From contig NC_062978.1 in assembly GCF_023078275.1 (NCBI RefSeq), positions 19,615,883 to 19,679,882 on the forward strand: a stretch of DNA of 64,000 nucleotides, in the 5' to 3' direction. This DNA is from Leguminivora glycinivorella. Taxonomy: Eukaryota; Arthropoda; Insecta; Lepidoptera; Tortricidae. The stretch's first letter is position 1, and each line of letters starts with the position of its first letter. The notes beneath the pieces are model-generated. The model made no database searches, was not told the origin of the DNA, and was given only the letters and a program-made list of their open reading frames with translations. This document shows positions 47,283-58,383 of the stretch, in pieces. The translations under genes were made by a program, and so were the position numbers.

Positions 47283-48407
47283 ATTAGTTTGTCTTTAGAG
47301 ATGCTATCATTTAAACAGACATACAATTAATGAAATAATAATATTTATTTTGTACTTAAGTAACCTTAAAAGCGTAGTGTAATGTGCATGCACATGATAC
47401 GCAATAATATTTATTTAATTAAATTATTTGAGTACATATTTCAATAAAAAAATAAATATCCTAGCAATAAAAAAACCAATAGGATATACAAACCTATGAG
47501 TTACAGACAATTTGAAATTCAAATCCGACCATTACGAAACTATTGCACCCGATAAAAGTCAGTTAAAACTTTTCAATCTCAATTTCGCAACTAACCTGGT
47601 GTAAAAAAATCTATTTTGCATCCAAAAGGCTAAAAGGCGAAACAATACCAATCTACCAAAAAAGCAATTACTCGTATCCGACAGTAATAAAATCCGCGGC
47701 AAAGGCCGAATGGTACAAATTTAATTTTCACCTTAATAACCGCTAGGTTTTTTCTCGCACTTTTGTTCCACTATCTCATAAAAGATGCATCGGCCGGAAC
47801 AAGGTACCTAGCCACCGTCACAATAGCTTAGGCCTCGTAAGCTAGCTCTCTCTATCGTTCTTCTGTAGCGGCGCGACAGAGCCAGGCTGTGTTTCAATCG
47901 CCACGTAGCGTCGATGATTGTCACCTCGGCTAGGCCGGAACAGGAAAATTAATATCAGACAATAGCGCTTGCGGTAAGCAACAAGACGGGACCTTTCTGC
48001 GCAATTGTGGGTAGCATTTTGTATAAAAACGTTCTTTTTTTGGAACGTCTAATTTGAATTTAAATCTGGTGCAAAGAATGTTTAACGGCTGTGGCGAAAA
48101 GGATTTTCTACAAAGCATTATTTTTAATATTGGGTTCGTGGGTAGGTATTCGTTACTATGTGATTTTTTTATGTCAAATCATGAAAAATGACGACCATTG
48201 CCAGTAAAAATATGATCCAGTAAAAAATAAGACATTTAAAATGCATAAGTACCTAGCGGTCATTCTATTCGAAAACAACATTTTCTGAAGTTCGAATTTG
48301 AGTCATAAATTATGTCACTGATTATTTTGACATGAAGCAAGTTTGAATTCGATGACGTCACTACATCGCTGACAGCGTTTTCGGTGGCCAAAATATATAA
48401 AAAATTT
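47283..48407. other. No gene recognised
   Basis: 47825-47940 includes 'gcgcgacagagccaggc', a likely fragment of the MITE at 43927. Confidence 0.4.
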
Positions 48408-49496
48408 CCTTGTTCCTCGTAGATAACCAAGTTTGATAACTGGCTTTGTATGAGGAAAAAATATTCTTCTTTGATTACCCGGTTTGGAAACGAGAATTTA
48501 TTTTTCCTCGTAGAAAACCTTTATTTTTTGCAGTTTTCTACGAAGAATTTATTTTCTTCTTTGCTTACCCGGTTTGGAAACAAGAATTTATTTTTCCTCG
48601 TAGAAAACCATTATTATATGCGGTTTTCTATGAAGAATTTATTTTCTTCTTTGCTTACCCGGTTTGGAAACAAGAATTTATTTTTCTTCATAGAAAACCA
48701 TTATTTTATGCAGTTTCCTATGAAGAATTTTTTTTCTTCTTAGCTTACCCGGTTATGAAATGGGATTTTTTTTCCTTATACAAAACCATTATTGTATGCA
48801 GTTTTCTACGAAGAATTTTTTTCTTCTTAGCTTACCTGGTTATGAAATGGATGGGTTTATTTTTCCTCATTGATAACCACTACCTACATATTTCATGCAG
48901 TTTTCTAAAGAGAAAAATTCTTTTTCACCACACCGACTGGTTTTACTAGCCAGCTTTGGGGCATCAAGTTGTGATATATGTAAGGAATAACTTTGCACTC
49001 TTGAGATAAAATGCAACTTTGTCATTTGTTTTTGAAGTATCAAGAGAGCCTTTACCAGTCGGTGTGGTGAAAAAGAATTTTCTCTTAAGACAACTGCATG
49101 AAATATGTAGGTAGTAGTTATCAATGAGGAAAAATAAACCCATCCATTTCATAACCGGGTAAGCTAAGAAGAAAAAAAATTCTTCGTAGAGAACTGCACA
49201 CAATAATGGTTTTGTATGAGGAAAACAATCCCATTTCATAACCAGGTAAGCTAAGAAGAAAAAAAATTCTTCATAGAAAACTGCATAAAATAATGGTTTT
49301 CTACGAGGAAAAATAAATTCTTGTTTCCAAACCGGGTAAGCAAAGAAGAAAATAAATTCTTCGTAGAAAACTGCAAAAAATAAAGGTTTTCTACGAGGAA
49401 AAATAAATTCTCGTTTCCAAACTGGGTAATCAAAGAAGAATATTTTTTCCTCATACAAAGTCAGTTATCAAACTTGGTTATCTACGAGGAACAAGG
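48408..49496. mobile_element. Foldback element with long subrepeat-built inverted arms
   Basis: The left arm 48408-48941 (534 bp) and right arm 49054-49496 (443 bp) are highly similar inverted copies around a 112-bp centre. Each arm is a tandem series of units of about 91 bp (marked by 'cttacccggtttggaaac' and 'tcgtagaaaaccattatt'). The left arm has one unit more, which explains the 91-bp length difference. The arms end inward in ttcaccacaccgactggt. The centre is an inverted copy of the 'attttatc..caagagtgc' repeat. This is the architecture of foldback (FB) transposons. The matching Phe/Tyr-rich open frames on opposite strands (48446-48949 and 48964-49458) arise from the repeats. Confidence 0.85.
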
Positions 49497-49894
49497 GAAA
49501 AAATTACACACATTTTTAATCAAAAATACGTCATCATCCACTTTTAATACCCAAAATTTATAAATAATGGTTTTTTATATCAAATACTACAGAAGACAAT
49601 CATTTATTGTCCCAATTTGAACCCTTAAAGTTATCTAATATGTTCAGAAAACGAAGAACACTGTCATAAATGTATAATTAGGTACAATGACTTCTTTGAT
49701 TCCAATTTTTTCGCACATGTCGTTTATCGCTGATTGACTAATGAGCTGTTAGGTTTTTTACATTTAATTATAGTTATCTAATTGATTATCTAACGGCAAT
49801 CAGTAGGGAAACCTGTAAACGATAAATCGAAGATATACAATCTTTTAAGATATAGGTGCAATATTACGATTAGATAACTATGTCATGAAGTAAG
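49497..49894. other. Upstream region of the signal-peptide exon
   Basis: About 400 bp, AT-rich. It contains near-inverted 'gattaactaatgagct'-like text but no firm site other than the TATA box below. Confidence 0.3.
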
Positions 49895-49902
49895 TATAAA
49901 TA
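49895..49902 (+). promoter_or_regulatory. TATA box (tataaata)
   Basis: Lies 56 bases before the ATG at 49951, which leaves room for a start site near 49925-49935 and a short 5' UTR, the usual layout of small secreted-protein genes in insects. Confidence 0.45.
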
Positions 49903-49950
49903 TTTATGGGAAATGCCAAAAAGTAGTGATTTCTGATCTTTCACGCAACC

Positions 49951-49996
49951 ATGCGTGTGGCTTTGTTGTTGTTAAGCGTTGTGCTCGCTGTTTCGG
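49951..49996 (+). CDS. First exon of a secreted-protein gene (partial)
   Basis: ATG in context caaccATGc opens a frame encoding MRVALLLLSVVLAVS plus one base, followed at 49997 by gtatgt, a consensus splice donor (phase 1). The peptide has the n-region Arg, a leucine-rich hydrophobic core and small residues at the end, so it is a textbook secretory signal start. Together with the TATA box at 49895, this is best explained as exon 1 of a gene for a secreted protein such as a protease, serpin or other haemolymph or gut protein. The product cannot be told. No acceptor or later exon could be tied to it in the following repeat-filled 14 kb, so the gene may continue beyond the window or be broken. 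Confidence 0.45.
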
Positions 49997-50072
49997 GTAT
50001 GTATATTATTTATATTTTTATTTTCCCCTCACTATAGCGAGGAAACTACAACGCAAGAAATGCGTTTATCAA

Positions 50073-50215
50073 GGCCCAGCCACGACATTGGTCTAAGCGC
50101 GACAGCGGTGAGCGGCAGCCATACGTGGGAATGAAAAGTCCTATCGCTGTGTCTCGCTTCAATGTATAGCTGCCGCTCACCGCTGTCGCGCTTAGACCAA
50201 TGTTGTGGCTGAGCC
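50073..50215. mobile_element. 143-bp foldback MITE
   Basis: The arms are about 50 bp each: gcccagccacgacattggtc and gcgcgacagcggtgagcggc at the left, complements at the right with few mismatches. The centre is short. It would lie in intron 1 if the exon at 49951 is real. Confidence 0.8.
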
Positions 50216-50426
50216 GTCACTGTTTCCGGTAGTTCCACAGGTGGTAAATCATCTTTATTACTAGATTAACCCACTTTTATTAATTTTAAAGCAGTTAATT
50301 TGACTATATTCAAGGTCAAATTACTTTACCCACTAGTAGATAAAGTGCGTTTTTACCCGCTGGTATTAAAGGACAAAACACGTGTTTCCGAGCTAATGTG
50401 GTAAAGGCTCCCTTGATACTTCAAAA

Positions 50427-50602
50427 ACATACATACATACAATCACGCCTGTATCCCATAAAGGGGTAGGCAGAGCACAGGAAACTACTAAAGCTTCAGG
50501 GCCACTCTTGGCAAATAAGGGGTTAAATGAAAACGAAACTATGGCATTGCAGTGACAGGTTGCCAGCCTCTCGCCTACACCACAATTTAACCCATATCCC
50601 AT
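50427..50602 (+). repeat. Dispersed repeat, 'atcacgcctgtatcccat' family
   Basis: Second copy of the family at 15968-16222, with a (ACAT)n start and ending aatttaacccatatcccata. Confidence 0.7.
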
Positions 50603-50609
50603 AACTTAA

Positions 50610-50985
50610 TCCCACTTCAAAAACGAATGACAAAATTGCATTTTATCTACAAGAATGCAAAGCAATTTTAACTTGATACCCAAAGCTGGCTGGTAGTTAT
50701 AACTTTTAATAGTTGTCTGATTCGCCTTACTGCGTAAGCTGCAGAACTAAGTTTGCCAGCTAAAGTGGCTATATGTGCATGCCATTGCAGTTTTGAATCC
50801 AAAGTGACTCCAAGGAAAACCGTTCGATCTTCACTTCACTTTTATCAAAGCATTTATTACAAACATATTACATATGACCCTGCAAGGGCGCAGCAATCTT
50901 ACAACTAATGAACTATTCATAAGAGCTTGTAACTAGGCCTACATGAATAAAGATATTTTGAATTGAATTGAATTGAATTGTACAG
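50610..50985 (+). mobile_element. Repeat fragment and LINE 3' tail, (GAATT)n end
   Basis: 50625-50705 matches the 'attttatctacaagaatgc ... agctggctggtag' repeat. From about 50706 on, a non-coding stretch ends in 'gtaactaggcctacatgaat', aaagatattt and four gaattg-type units (to 50980), the 3' end style of a moth non-LTR element. It abuts the broken end of the gypsy element. Confidence 0.5.
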
Positions 50986-51039
50986 TTCCCGACGAAAGAC
51001 GTACCCACCTTACGGAGACGGTGGGCGGTCACAGCAAGT

Positions 51040-51205
51040 TTATGTTTGTTCCTTGTGTCTGCGTTCATTTAGTTTATTACGCGGAAAAACACACAAATCA
51101 CTACCTGTGTCCACGAGGAATGTGACCTTCGACCTGGAGTCCACGACGAATAAGCGACCTTTGCTAGGGCAGCCGCTCGCCGCCATCACCGACTGCCCGA
51201 TGCGT
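51040..51205 (-). pseudogene. Start of pol: aspartic protease fragment
   Basis: In the -1 frame relative to gag, the text carries KVTFLVDTGSDLCVFP. The DTGS at about 51100-51111 is the aspartic protease active site. A stop follows 20 codons later (51040-51042) and the element ends soon after, so most of the protease is missing. Use of the -1 frame at the gag end is consistent with frameshift expression of pol in this group. Confidence 0.7.
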
Positions 51206-52031
51206 TTCCCGACTGGTAATCACAAGGCTTGATGCACCTTTTAGCCTGCTCTCCGAACTTGTGATGGTACCAGCAGGTAGGGAACTTCCGATAGCTGGAG
51301 TTGGACCTCTTGGACGTTGAACGCTGCCTGGTGTGACTCGATGACCTCTCTCTAGGCCGGGTCATTCGACCAACTTTAGCATCCAGTGCCTGCATCCGCC
51401 TGCTCAGTTCCGCGATCTGCAGCATCAGGGTATCCGATGACGTGGAGGGTAGCGACGCTGCTGCCACCTGCGGGGCGGGCGCGACAACGTCGTGAAGGCG
51501 ATCGGCGAGCTCTGCCAAGTCCTCCAGGGATGATTTTAACTGTGACGCGACAATATCTTGCGTCCGTTGTGGTAGCCGGTTAACCCAGATGGAACGTAGA
51601 AAGTCCTCAGGTAGCCCAGGTCCCACCAAGTTCTGAAGATGCCGAAGAAACTGTGAAGGCTTCCTGTCTCCCAGCTCTTCCAGGTTGAGGACCTGCTGGA
51701 CCTTCCTCTCACGCGATGCAGAAAGTCGTTTAATGAGCTCCGTCTTGAGCTTTTCAAATTTGTTCTCCTCCGGTGGTGACGTAATGATGTCCTCTACCTC
51801 CGCCGCAAATTGAGGCTTAAGTTGTGCCATGGCGTAATAAAATTTGGTCTCGTCCGTTGTAACACGAGACAACCGAAATTGTCCTTCCAACTGCGCAAAC
51901 CATAGCGCCGGTTTTTCTGGATAAAACGGGGGAATCTTGACACCAACCCGAAATGACTCAGCCGTTAACGGCTCGGCGCCATTTTGTAACGGTACTTCTT
52001 TGTCTTGCTCAGTGCCTTTGCCGTCTGTCAT
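51186..52031 (-). CDS. Ty3/gypsy Gag, 281 residues, open
   Basis: A complete open frame from an ATG 29 bases inside the LTR border. Residues about 27-160 form the capsid-like region (start FRVGVKIPPFYPEKPALWFA), with the block VNRLPQRTQDIVAS near 168-181 as in arthropod gypsy Gags. A Ser/Arg-rich linker follows. The C-terminal finger CWYHHKFGEQAKRC then IKPC has the spacing C-x2-H-x9-C-x3-C, that is a CHCC order rather than the usual retroviral CCHC knuckle. This CHCC type is known from the CsRn1 clade. It would package the element RNA. The frame is unbroken although the rest of the element is lost, which suggests a young truncation or possible retention. Confidence 0.88.
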   Translation of the reverse strand: MTDGKGTEQDKEVPLQNGAEPLTAESFRVGVKIPPFYPEKPALWFAQLEGQFRLSRVTTDETKFYYAMAQLKPQFAAEVEDIITSPPEENKFEKLKTELIKRLSASRERKVQQVLNLEELGDRKPSQFLRHLQNLVGPGLPEDFLRSIWVNRLPQRTQDIVASQLKSSLEDLAELADRLHDVVAPAPQVAAASLPSTSSDTLMLQIAELSRRMQALDAKVGRMTRPRERSSSHTRQRSTSKRSNSSYRKFPTCWYHHKFGEQAKRCIKPCDYQSGNASGSR

Positions 52032-52048
52032 GCTGAAGTGTTTAGCGA

Positions 52049-52058
52049 GGAGTCACCA
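52049..52058 (-). promoter_or_regulatory. Primer-binding site (tggtgactcc)
   Basis: Lies one base inside the LTR end on the minus strand. TGGTGAC agrees with the start of the tRNA-Trp-type primer site of CsRn1-clade elements; the following bases diverge. Confidence 0.55.
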
Positions 52059-52059
52059 A

Positions 52060-52821
52060 TGTGGGATGCGTAGTGATATCTCCCACGGGTTCCACTTTGC
52101 AGTAGGTATAGCTCCAAGCGTAGAAAGCAAACAAGCAGGATACGTTTTGAAGCTTTATTCTTGAGCACACACATGCGTAAGCGAACAGTTTAAATTTACA
52201 GAAGGGGAAATGCAAGATAGGCAAAGCAAAAGCACTTAAAACTATAAAGCGCGAGCGAGTGCACAAAGGAATGTGATTGGAATGCGACCGAGCAGCGCGG
52301 TGGCGTGCGCTGTGCGTCAGAGAGGCAGATAGACTGGTGAGCGCGGCGCGCGGGGGAACATGCGCGGGCGCAGGGCGGCCGGCTGGGAACCGGTCACGCC
52401 GCGACGTTATCAGCTGTGTGCAGTCGCTCCGCGCGCTAAACTATCTACTAATAACAAGAATCTGTTTGTCCGCTTCAACATACAAAATATGTGACATTAA
52501 CATTTTATTTTCCATAATTCATAGTTCAGATTAATTATTTCATAGTAATGAATAAAAGGTTAAAAGGGTAAAATTCATTAAATGCCAATCAACAATTAAA
52601 ATTACTGTACATAATCGTTAATTGAATAATTAGGATATAAAATAAATTCATTTGACATAATTAAATTCATTGTAAATAAATAAAATTAAAATGATTTGAT
52701 ATAAATAATTAATTTGAATTGATTGATGAATAAAAATTGTAAAAAGTAAAACTGTAAAATGTAAAACAATAAAAACATTAAAATTAATAAAATACATAAA
52801 ATCTGTGGCAGAACGCCCACA
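52060..52821 (-). repeat. 5' LTR of the gypsy element, 762 bp
   Basis: On the minus strand it begins tgtgggcgttc and ends gcatcccaca, with short inverted ends TGTGGG/CCCACA. An AATAAA signal (52150-52155 in plus coordinates) and a GC-rich stretch (about 52270-52440) in an otherwise AT-rich LTR are present. The partner LTR is not in the window, so the call rests on end structure and position next to the primer site. Confidence 0.7.
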
Positions 52822-53703
52822 GTACATAAATTACAAATTATGTTATACAAGTTATCTTACAACTAGTAATACTTTAGAATTAAGCTACTTACTTTTATCA
52901 TAATAGGTATTAGGTAATTAAACATTCTGTCATCAAAAAACTCTGGCAATAATAATAATGTGTTTAAGGATTTTTTGAATAATTTAAGACTATTTTTTTA
53001 TAGATTGAGGAAATTTATTAAAGACTTTTATGCAAATCATTATGTGGTCCGGAGTGATATATTTTTAAAGTATATGTGGGCAGTGAAAGGTATTTTGGCG
53101 GACGATACACTTGGACCAGGTACACATTTTAATTTGTTAGTAAAATGGCCTTTATACTCGATCCTCTTTGGTGTAAGTTAGAATCAGCCTGTATACCTTC
53201 CGACGCATGACAGATTTTAGTTGTCTAAAGTACCTATCTGATTATATAAGGTCAAGAGCACTTAACACTTCAGACTTAATTTGGGCACTTAAAAGTCTTC
53301 CCAGTCTATTTATCCAAGGCGGGTTGGTCCTCAATAAACAAAAATCCATTTGCTCCATAAGCTGAATTAGAAAAGTGCAGTAATGGTATTTGGGCTGTTT
53401 TAAGAGGGCAGCACCCGTGACCTTGAATCTTCAGATATTTCTTGGGCTGTTTTAAGAGAAAACTTTTTGTAACGAAAATACATATTATATGCATAGTAGT
53501 TATAATTTTTAGTATCACAGAACATGTACTTTGATTAACAATTGAATGAAATTGGCTGAAAATTTCACCATGAAAATGAATTTGGAATTATTAAAAAAAA
53601 TTTAAAAATCACCATTCAGCGCTTCTTTATGTTTTTGACTTATGGGTGAGCAACTGTGCAATTACCATCACAATTGCTTAACATGTCTTGAATAATGTAA
53701 GTA
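52822..53703. other. No gene recognised
   Basis: The 73-codon frame at 52960-53181 has no recognisable motif. A partial duplication of 'ttgggctgttttaagag' occurs at about 53391 and 53443. Confidence 0.4.
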
Positions 53704-53769
53704 CAGTGAGCTGGAGAAATTATGAATGAATTCACTGATAGATTCGACATGCACTTTTGTAGCTCACTG
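53704..53769. mobile_element. 66-bp mini-MITE with TA borders
   Basis: The ends cagtgagct and agctcactg are inverse copies, and TA stands at both borders (53702-53703 and 53770-53771), as for Tc1/mariner-type MITEs. Confidence 0.5.
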
Positions 53770-53771
53770 TA

Positions 53772-55729
53772 CTAACGAATAATATTACAAAAATAAAATT
53801 TTTTTTTTAAATTATACTCGTATTCATAGTTTTCTTATTACCTATTTCTTTGCGAAAGCCCAGTAATCAGTCTCATTTACTACACAAAAAGACGCTTTGA
53901 GTTTCGACTGCCTCTAATATGCCGAAGTTCTATGGTTTTAGATGTGTGAAACAGATGTTTGGTGATGTATATTTTATTTCTGATGACAGTTTATTGGGTT
54001 CTATTCCCCGTTGGATCAAATTCATCAAATAGGGTGAGTTTTCGATGAATGGGTCATGTTCCCATGGATCATTATTTAGATATTTGCTGTGCGAAATTCG
54101 ATATTTCCCATTTTGATCGTGTGTGTGTTTTTTTTTTATTTATTCATGTTCAAAATATTAATATGTATGGTGGAATTGGTAGAATCGGTCTACTTAAAAG
54201 TTAATCAAATTAAATGTAGAAATTTCTTCTTTTTATCTTTAATTCGCTATTTATTAAAAAAATATTTTTTATTATATGAATCTTTTTTTAAGACGGCTAA
54301 ATTATTAACATTTTAATTAGTGATAATATGTTACGTTAAAACATTAATAATAAAGTAACATTACTGAATTGTATAAAAATCAACGAATATGGATTACTTA
54401 GAGCATAATGCATAATATTATACCATCCTATTTTTTTAAATATTTATTAATTAGTAAAAAGTAACTTACTAGTAGTAGCATATTTAATTTTAATGATTTA
54501 TCTGTAGTCGATTGAATACCTATTGTCGTACCTACTTTATCTTATAACATTCTTGGAACGCATAAAAAAAGCTGGTTCTAAATATGGCTAATAATAGACA
54601 GAAGCGTAACGTGACTAAAAGAAGTTTCAAATTAACATACAAAATTGCCCCTCTGGAACAACCCGTCTGTTAAAAACCCCATTAAATTGCAACCGAACAC
54701 TCATCTCAAAAAAAAGTTAAAAAAAAATTAGCAGCTCGTTTTTAACAATTCTGGGGATATTATGTGACTTTTGTTATGTAGCTTTAGCTTGTGGGGTGGC
54801 GTCCCCAAAAACTATTAGTTAGCAACTGGACATAGGCGTTTTTGGTTTTAGAGAAGTAGGGATGGGAAAGGATTGATCTGTCGATCTTTTAGTAATAATA
54901 CTAAAATGTACTTTATAGGCTCCAAATGCTAAAACATACTATCGCCTAGAAGAAATTGTGTAGGTTACACTTAGTATTAATTTAAATCGACACGAGTTAT
55001 GTATTTCGTCTTCGCCATCTGAAAACATATGTATTTTTAAATTTTGTCAATAAGTATTGCTTGACCCCTTATTTTATTCAATACAATTTTCAGCCGTATT
55101 AGTACATACTCATTAATACTTTAACTTTAGTAATTCTCGTTTATATTCTTTGTGATTTGACATTTATTCTGACATGACATTCAAGTGTTTATAAGTATAA
55201 CAAAAATACACATGATACGTAGCCATTGCCCAATTTTTTTTTTCATTAAAGTCGTAATAAATTAGTATTTTAACTTCAAGACTATTACTGACAAGAAGCT
55301 CAAGGAAAATGATAATTATTATAATAAATCTTGCTATAACTACTTTTCAGTAGAAATAATAAGTACTATTTAAAAGGTTTAAAAGTCATATCACTTAAAT
55401 ATAACCTTGATATCTTTAAAGGACTGTGTTTTTCTACAAGCATAATAATTGTCTATTAGAATAGATTTCAACCTGTTTTTCATTAAACGACACTTCAAAA
55501 ACCAATATAACATTTAATTTAATTTTTCTTACAAAATATCGAAACTTTTATCGACAGGGCGCACCGAGCTAGGGATGAGCCAAATTGATTTTAACACAAT
55601 AACGCAGGCCTGAATGGCGACCCCTATTTGTTGCGACGACGCGCCATCCATCATCCACGCCTTTATGTGAGAAGCCCTAAGTCCCGTGTTAGATAGTGTT
55701 AGTAATCAGTAATTTCTTTATTTGCAAAA
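53772..55729. other. No gene recognised
   Basis: Two kilobases of AT-rich DNA, no repeats or coding signature found. Confidence 0.45.
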
Positions 55730-55980
55730 TTTGAATGGTGTGGCGTAGTTGGCCCTGTCTGTTAAGCCGATGTCTGCCGTTCGAATCCTGGTAAAGGCAT
55801 TCGTTTGTGTGAAATTTGATGACCGGACTGGCTTAGTTGGTAGTGATCCTGCCTGCTTAGCCGATGGCCCTGGGTTTGAATCTTGGTAAGGCCATTTGTG
55901 TGATGAGCAGTGACATATATTTGTAACTGAGTTATGGGTGCTTTCTGATGTACCTACTTATTTCTATATTATACACGGTG
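55730..55980 (+). mobile_element. Tandem SINE heads (dimer)
   Basis: Two tRNA-like heads in a row. The first (55730-55818) has B box gttcgaatcc near 55788. The second (55819-55980) has gaccggactggcttagttgg and a weaker B box gggtttgaatc near 55871, then a 'tgtgtgatgag' and 'gagttatgggtgctttc' body as in 59024-59285. The first lacks a body of its own. A SINE inserted into, or templated on, another. Confidence 0.65.
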
Positions 55981-57001
55981 TAATATGAGGAAAATGAAAT
56001 ATTTGAACCACGCATTTCGGAGGCCAATATTATTTTATAAAAAACGTATTCAAAACTTTAATCCTAGTTTAGTAAACTTTAGTTTGATGAGTCAGCATCA
56101 CTATAAAAGTAATCAGCATAGTAATTTACTCGTACTTGTGTTTATTATCCTTTCCAACTTGTTCAACGCAAAATGAGTAGCTTCTAACTTTTTGGGGTCT
56201 ATAAAAACTTAAAAACACCAATAAAAAACAACCGGCGTCACATATTAATCCCAAATGTTCCACTCCTGTCACCGTCAAATTTCAATTTTTAACGTACAGC
56301 AGCTCTTTTGTAGCAAACCTGCTAAATTACAATAATTTGCTGCTCACAATGAAATGTAACTATTTATGTGACGACCCTACAAAGAGACCCCTTCATTCGA
56401 GGCCTATTATGCTGGACCCCTTATTTATAATGTTACAATTTTAATGATTTCTCTGAGCGTTTGTGTGCTCGTTGTTTGTTATATCGGATCGTGTGTCGAT
56501 GGCTATCAATTAATCATTGGGCAGGAATCTAAAGATTTTGATATGCAATTGATTTATATAAAATTTTCTCCAGTACTCGTAACTAACAATTTCATACATC
56601 ATTCCTTCGTCAAAGACGCATGAATTGACTCGTTTTTTTTATTGTAAAATAAACAATAAAATTTATACTAATAGTAAGATTTATCAAATCTGCGCGTGAT
56701 TTGTGAACGATCTATTCAATTAAATTAATTCCCAATATTTCAATACTCTACTTAATCAATATTTTGTTTAAGCAACTAGTTTTTACGACATGTTTGTAAC
56801 CTGCCAAGTATAAAACTAAGATAAAAAAAAACTAGTACCATAATTTGCTGATAGTTTGTTGATTACTGTGTCATGTGTACAAGTTTGCGGTTACTTACAA
56901 GTTTGATCGGCTTTAAACTTTATTATTTTAAGCCATGCAAAGTTACATCGACTAACCCATTTAGGAGTCACAAATAATTTGTGACAACTACGAGTTACCT
57001 T
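55981..57001. other. No gene recognised
   Basis: AT-rich intergenic DNA. Confidence 0.45.
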
Positions 57002-57542
57002 TTTAGGGTTCCGTAGTCAACTAGGAACCCTTATAGTTTCGCCATGTCTGTCTGTCCGTCCGTCCGTCCGTCCGCGGATAATCTCAGTAACCGTAAGCAC
57101 TAGAAAGCTGAAATTTGGTACCAATATGTATATCAATCACGCCAACAAAGTGCAAAAATAAAAAATGGAAAAAAATGTTTTATTAGGGTACCCCCCCTAC
57201 ATGTAAAGTGGGGGCTGATATTTTTTTTCATTCCAACCCCAACGTGTGATAATTGTTGGATAGGTATTTAAAAATGAATAAGGGTTTACTAAGATCGTTT
57301 TTTGATAATATTAATATTTTCGGAAATAATCGCCCCTAAAGGAAAAAAAAGTGCGTCCCCCCCTCTAACTTTTGAACCATATGTTTAAAAAATATGAAAA
57401 AAATCACAAAAGTAGAACTTTATAAAGACTTTCTAGGAAAATTGTTTTGAACTTCATAGGTTCAGTAGTTTTTGAGAAAAATACGGAAAACTACGGAACC
57501 CTACACTGAGCGTGGCCCGACACGCTCTTGGCCGGTTTTTTT
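57002..57542 (-). mobile_element. Dispersed element, 'tagggttccgta ... cttggccggttt'
   Basis: Minus-strand relative of the element at 31978-32838. Its ends are ttagggttccgtag at 57003 and cacgctcttggccggttttt at 57520-57539. A (GTCC)n run at 57047-57074 corresponds to the 'gacagacggacag' block of the other copy. Non-coding. Confidence 0.75.
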
Positions 57543-58383
57543 GTTTAGAAACATGTCACTTTATCAAACCCATAGACAGACCTCGCCGCATTTAATTTCT
57601 ATAAAATCTCTATAGGTCTGATTACTCTGAGTAGGGTAACCATTGGGTTTACTGATTAAACTCAGGATTATCCCGTGCCCTATTATACGTGATGCTATAA
57701 GACTATTGTCACCCCATTAATCCCCCATATGCTTAATTAAATTACCAATTTCTGAATATCTAACCTATTTTAGCATAGCGACAACAGTTTGGATTAAATG
57801 TGGATTTCCATCAAAGAATGGAAAGGACCATGCGCATTTTAAATGGATATTTGGGCCATGAGCGAAAACAAATTAAAGTTATGTACATGATTAGGATTCT
57901 TTGTGGCAAACAAGGATGTGCTAGAGCTATACTAGAAAAAGAGAGAAAACAGTTACACCTAGGGAGACTTCTTCTGTGTCCAAATTATGACCCTCATCTG
58001 GTTTTTGGGATATGCCAACTATCACCAAAATATTTGCTCTCCGTCTACTAAGCATGACAATATATTTCCTGTTCTAGAAACAAGTTCAGAGGATATATTT
58101 CAATTTCATTTAGTATCTATTTAGAAAACGTCAAGAAACTTCTCATTTTCAAGCAGATTTTATGGTAATACTATTTAATTTCAAAGAGTGATTTTTAAGG
58201 ACAATGTCTTATAGCGGCTCTGCGGCATGCATAACTTGATAATAATTATCTATCTACACTTTACTATAGGTGTCATCTCTGTTCGCTCGTGGCCCAAAAT
58301 GCACATCCTCCTTTATGTACGTTTTGGTATAGAAAAAAAAAGGAATATACAAAATTGTGATTATTGCTAAATTTCCATCTATC
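57543..58383. other. No gene recognised
   Basis: The 83-codon frame at 57800-58051 is unusually codon-like (few low-complexity stretches) but has no known motif and no splice context. Left as unresolved. Confidence 0.35.

Larger units (their letters stand above)
50990..52821 (-). mobile_element. Truncated Ty3/gypsy LTR retrotransposon, CsRn1-like
   Basis: In minus-strand order: one LTR (52821-52060), a primer-binding site, gag (52031-51186) and the first part of protease, then an abrupt end at about 50990 against a LINE tail. Reverse transcriptase, RNase H, integrase and the second LTR are missing. The tRNA-Trp-like primer site and the CHCC finger in gag suggest the CsRn1 clade, which includes moth elements. 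This is an insect retroelement remnant and cannot replicate. Confidence 0.85.

Noticed and set aside
48446..49458. Two similar Phe/Tyr-rich proteins on opposite strands (167 and 164 codons)
   Set aside because: Both are translations of the foldback arms. Their similarity follows from the inverted repeat, and no domain or codon bias is seen.
52960..53181. 73-codon frame with aromatic-rich sequence next to the LTR
   Set aside because: No retroelement or host motif; outside the LTR boundary.
57800..58051. 83-codon open frame with mixed composition
   Set aside because: It looks more protein-like than others but matches no family I know and has no flanking exon signals.
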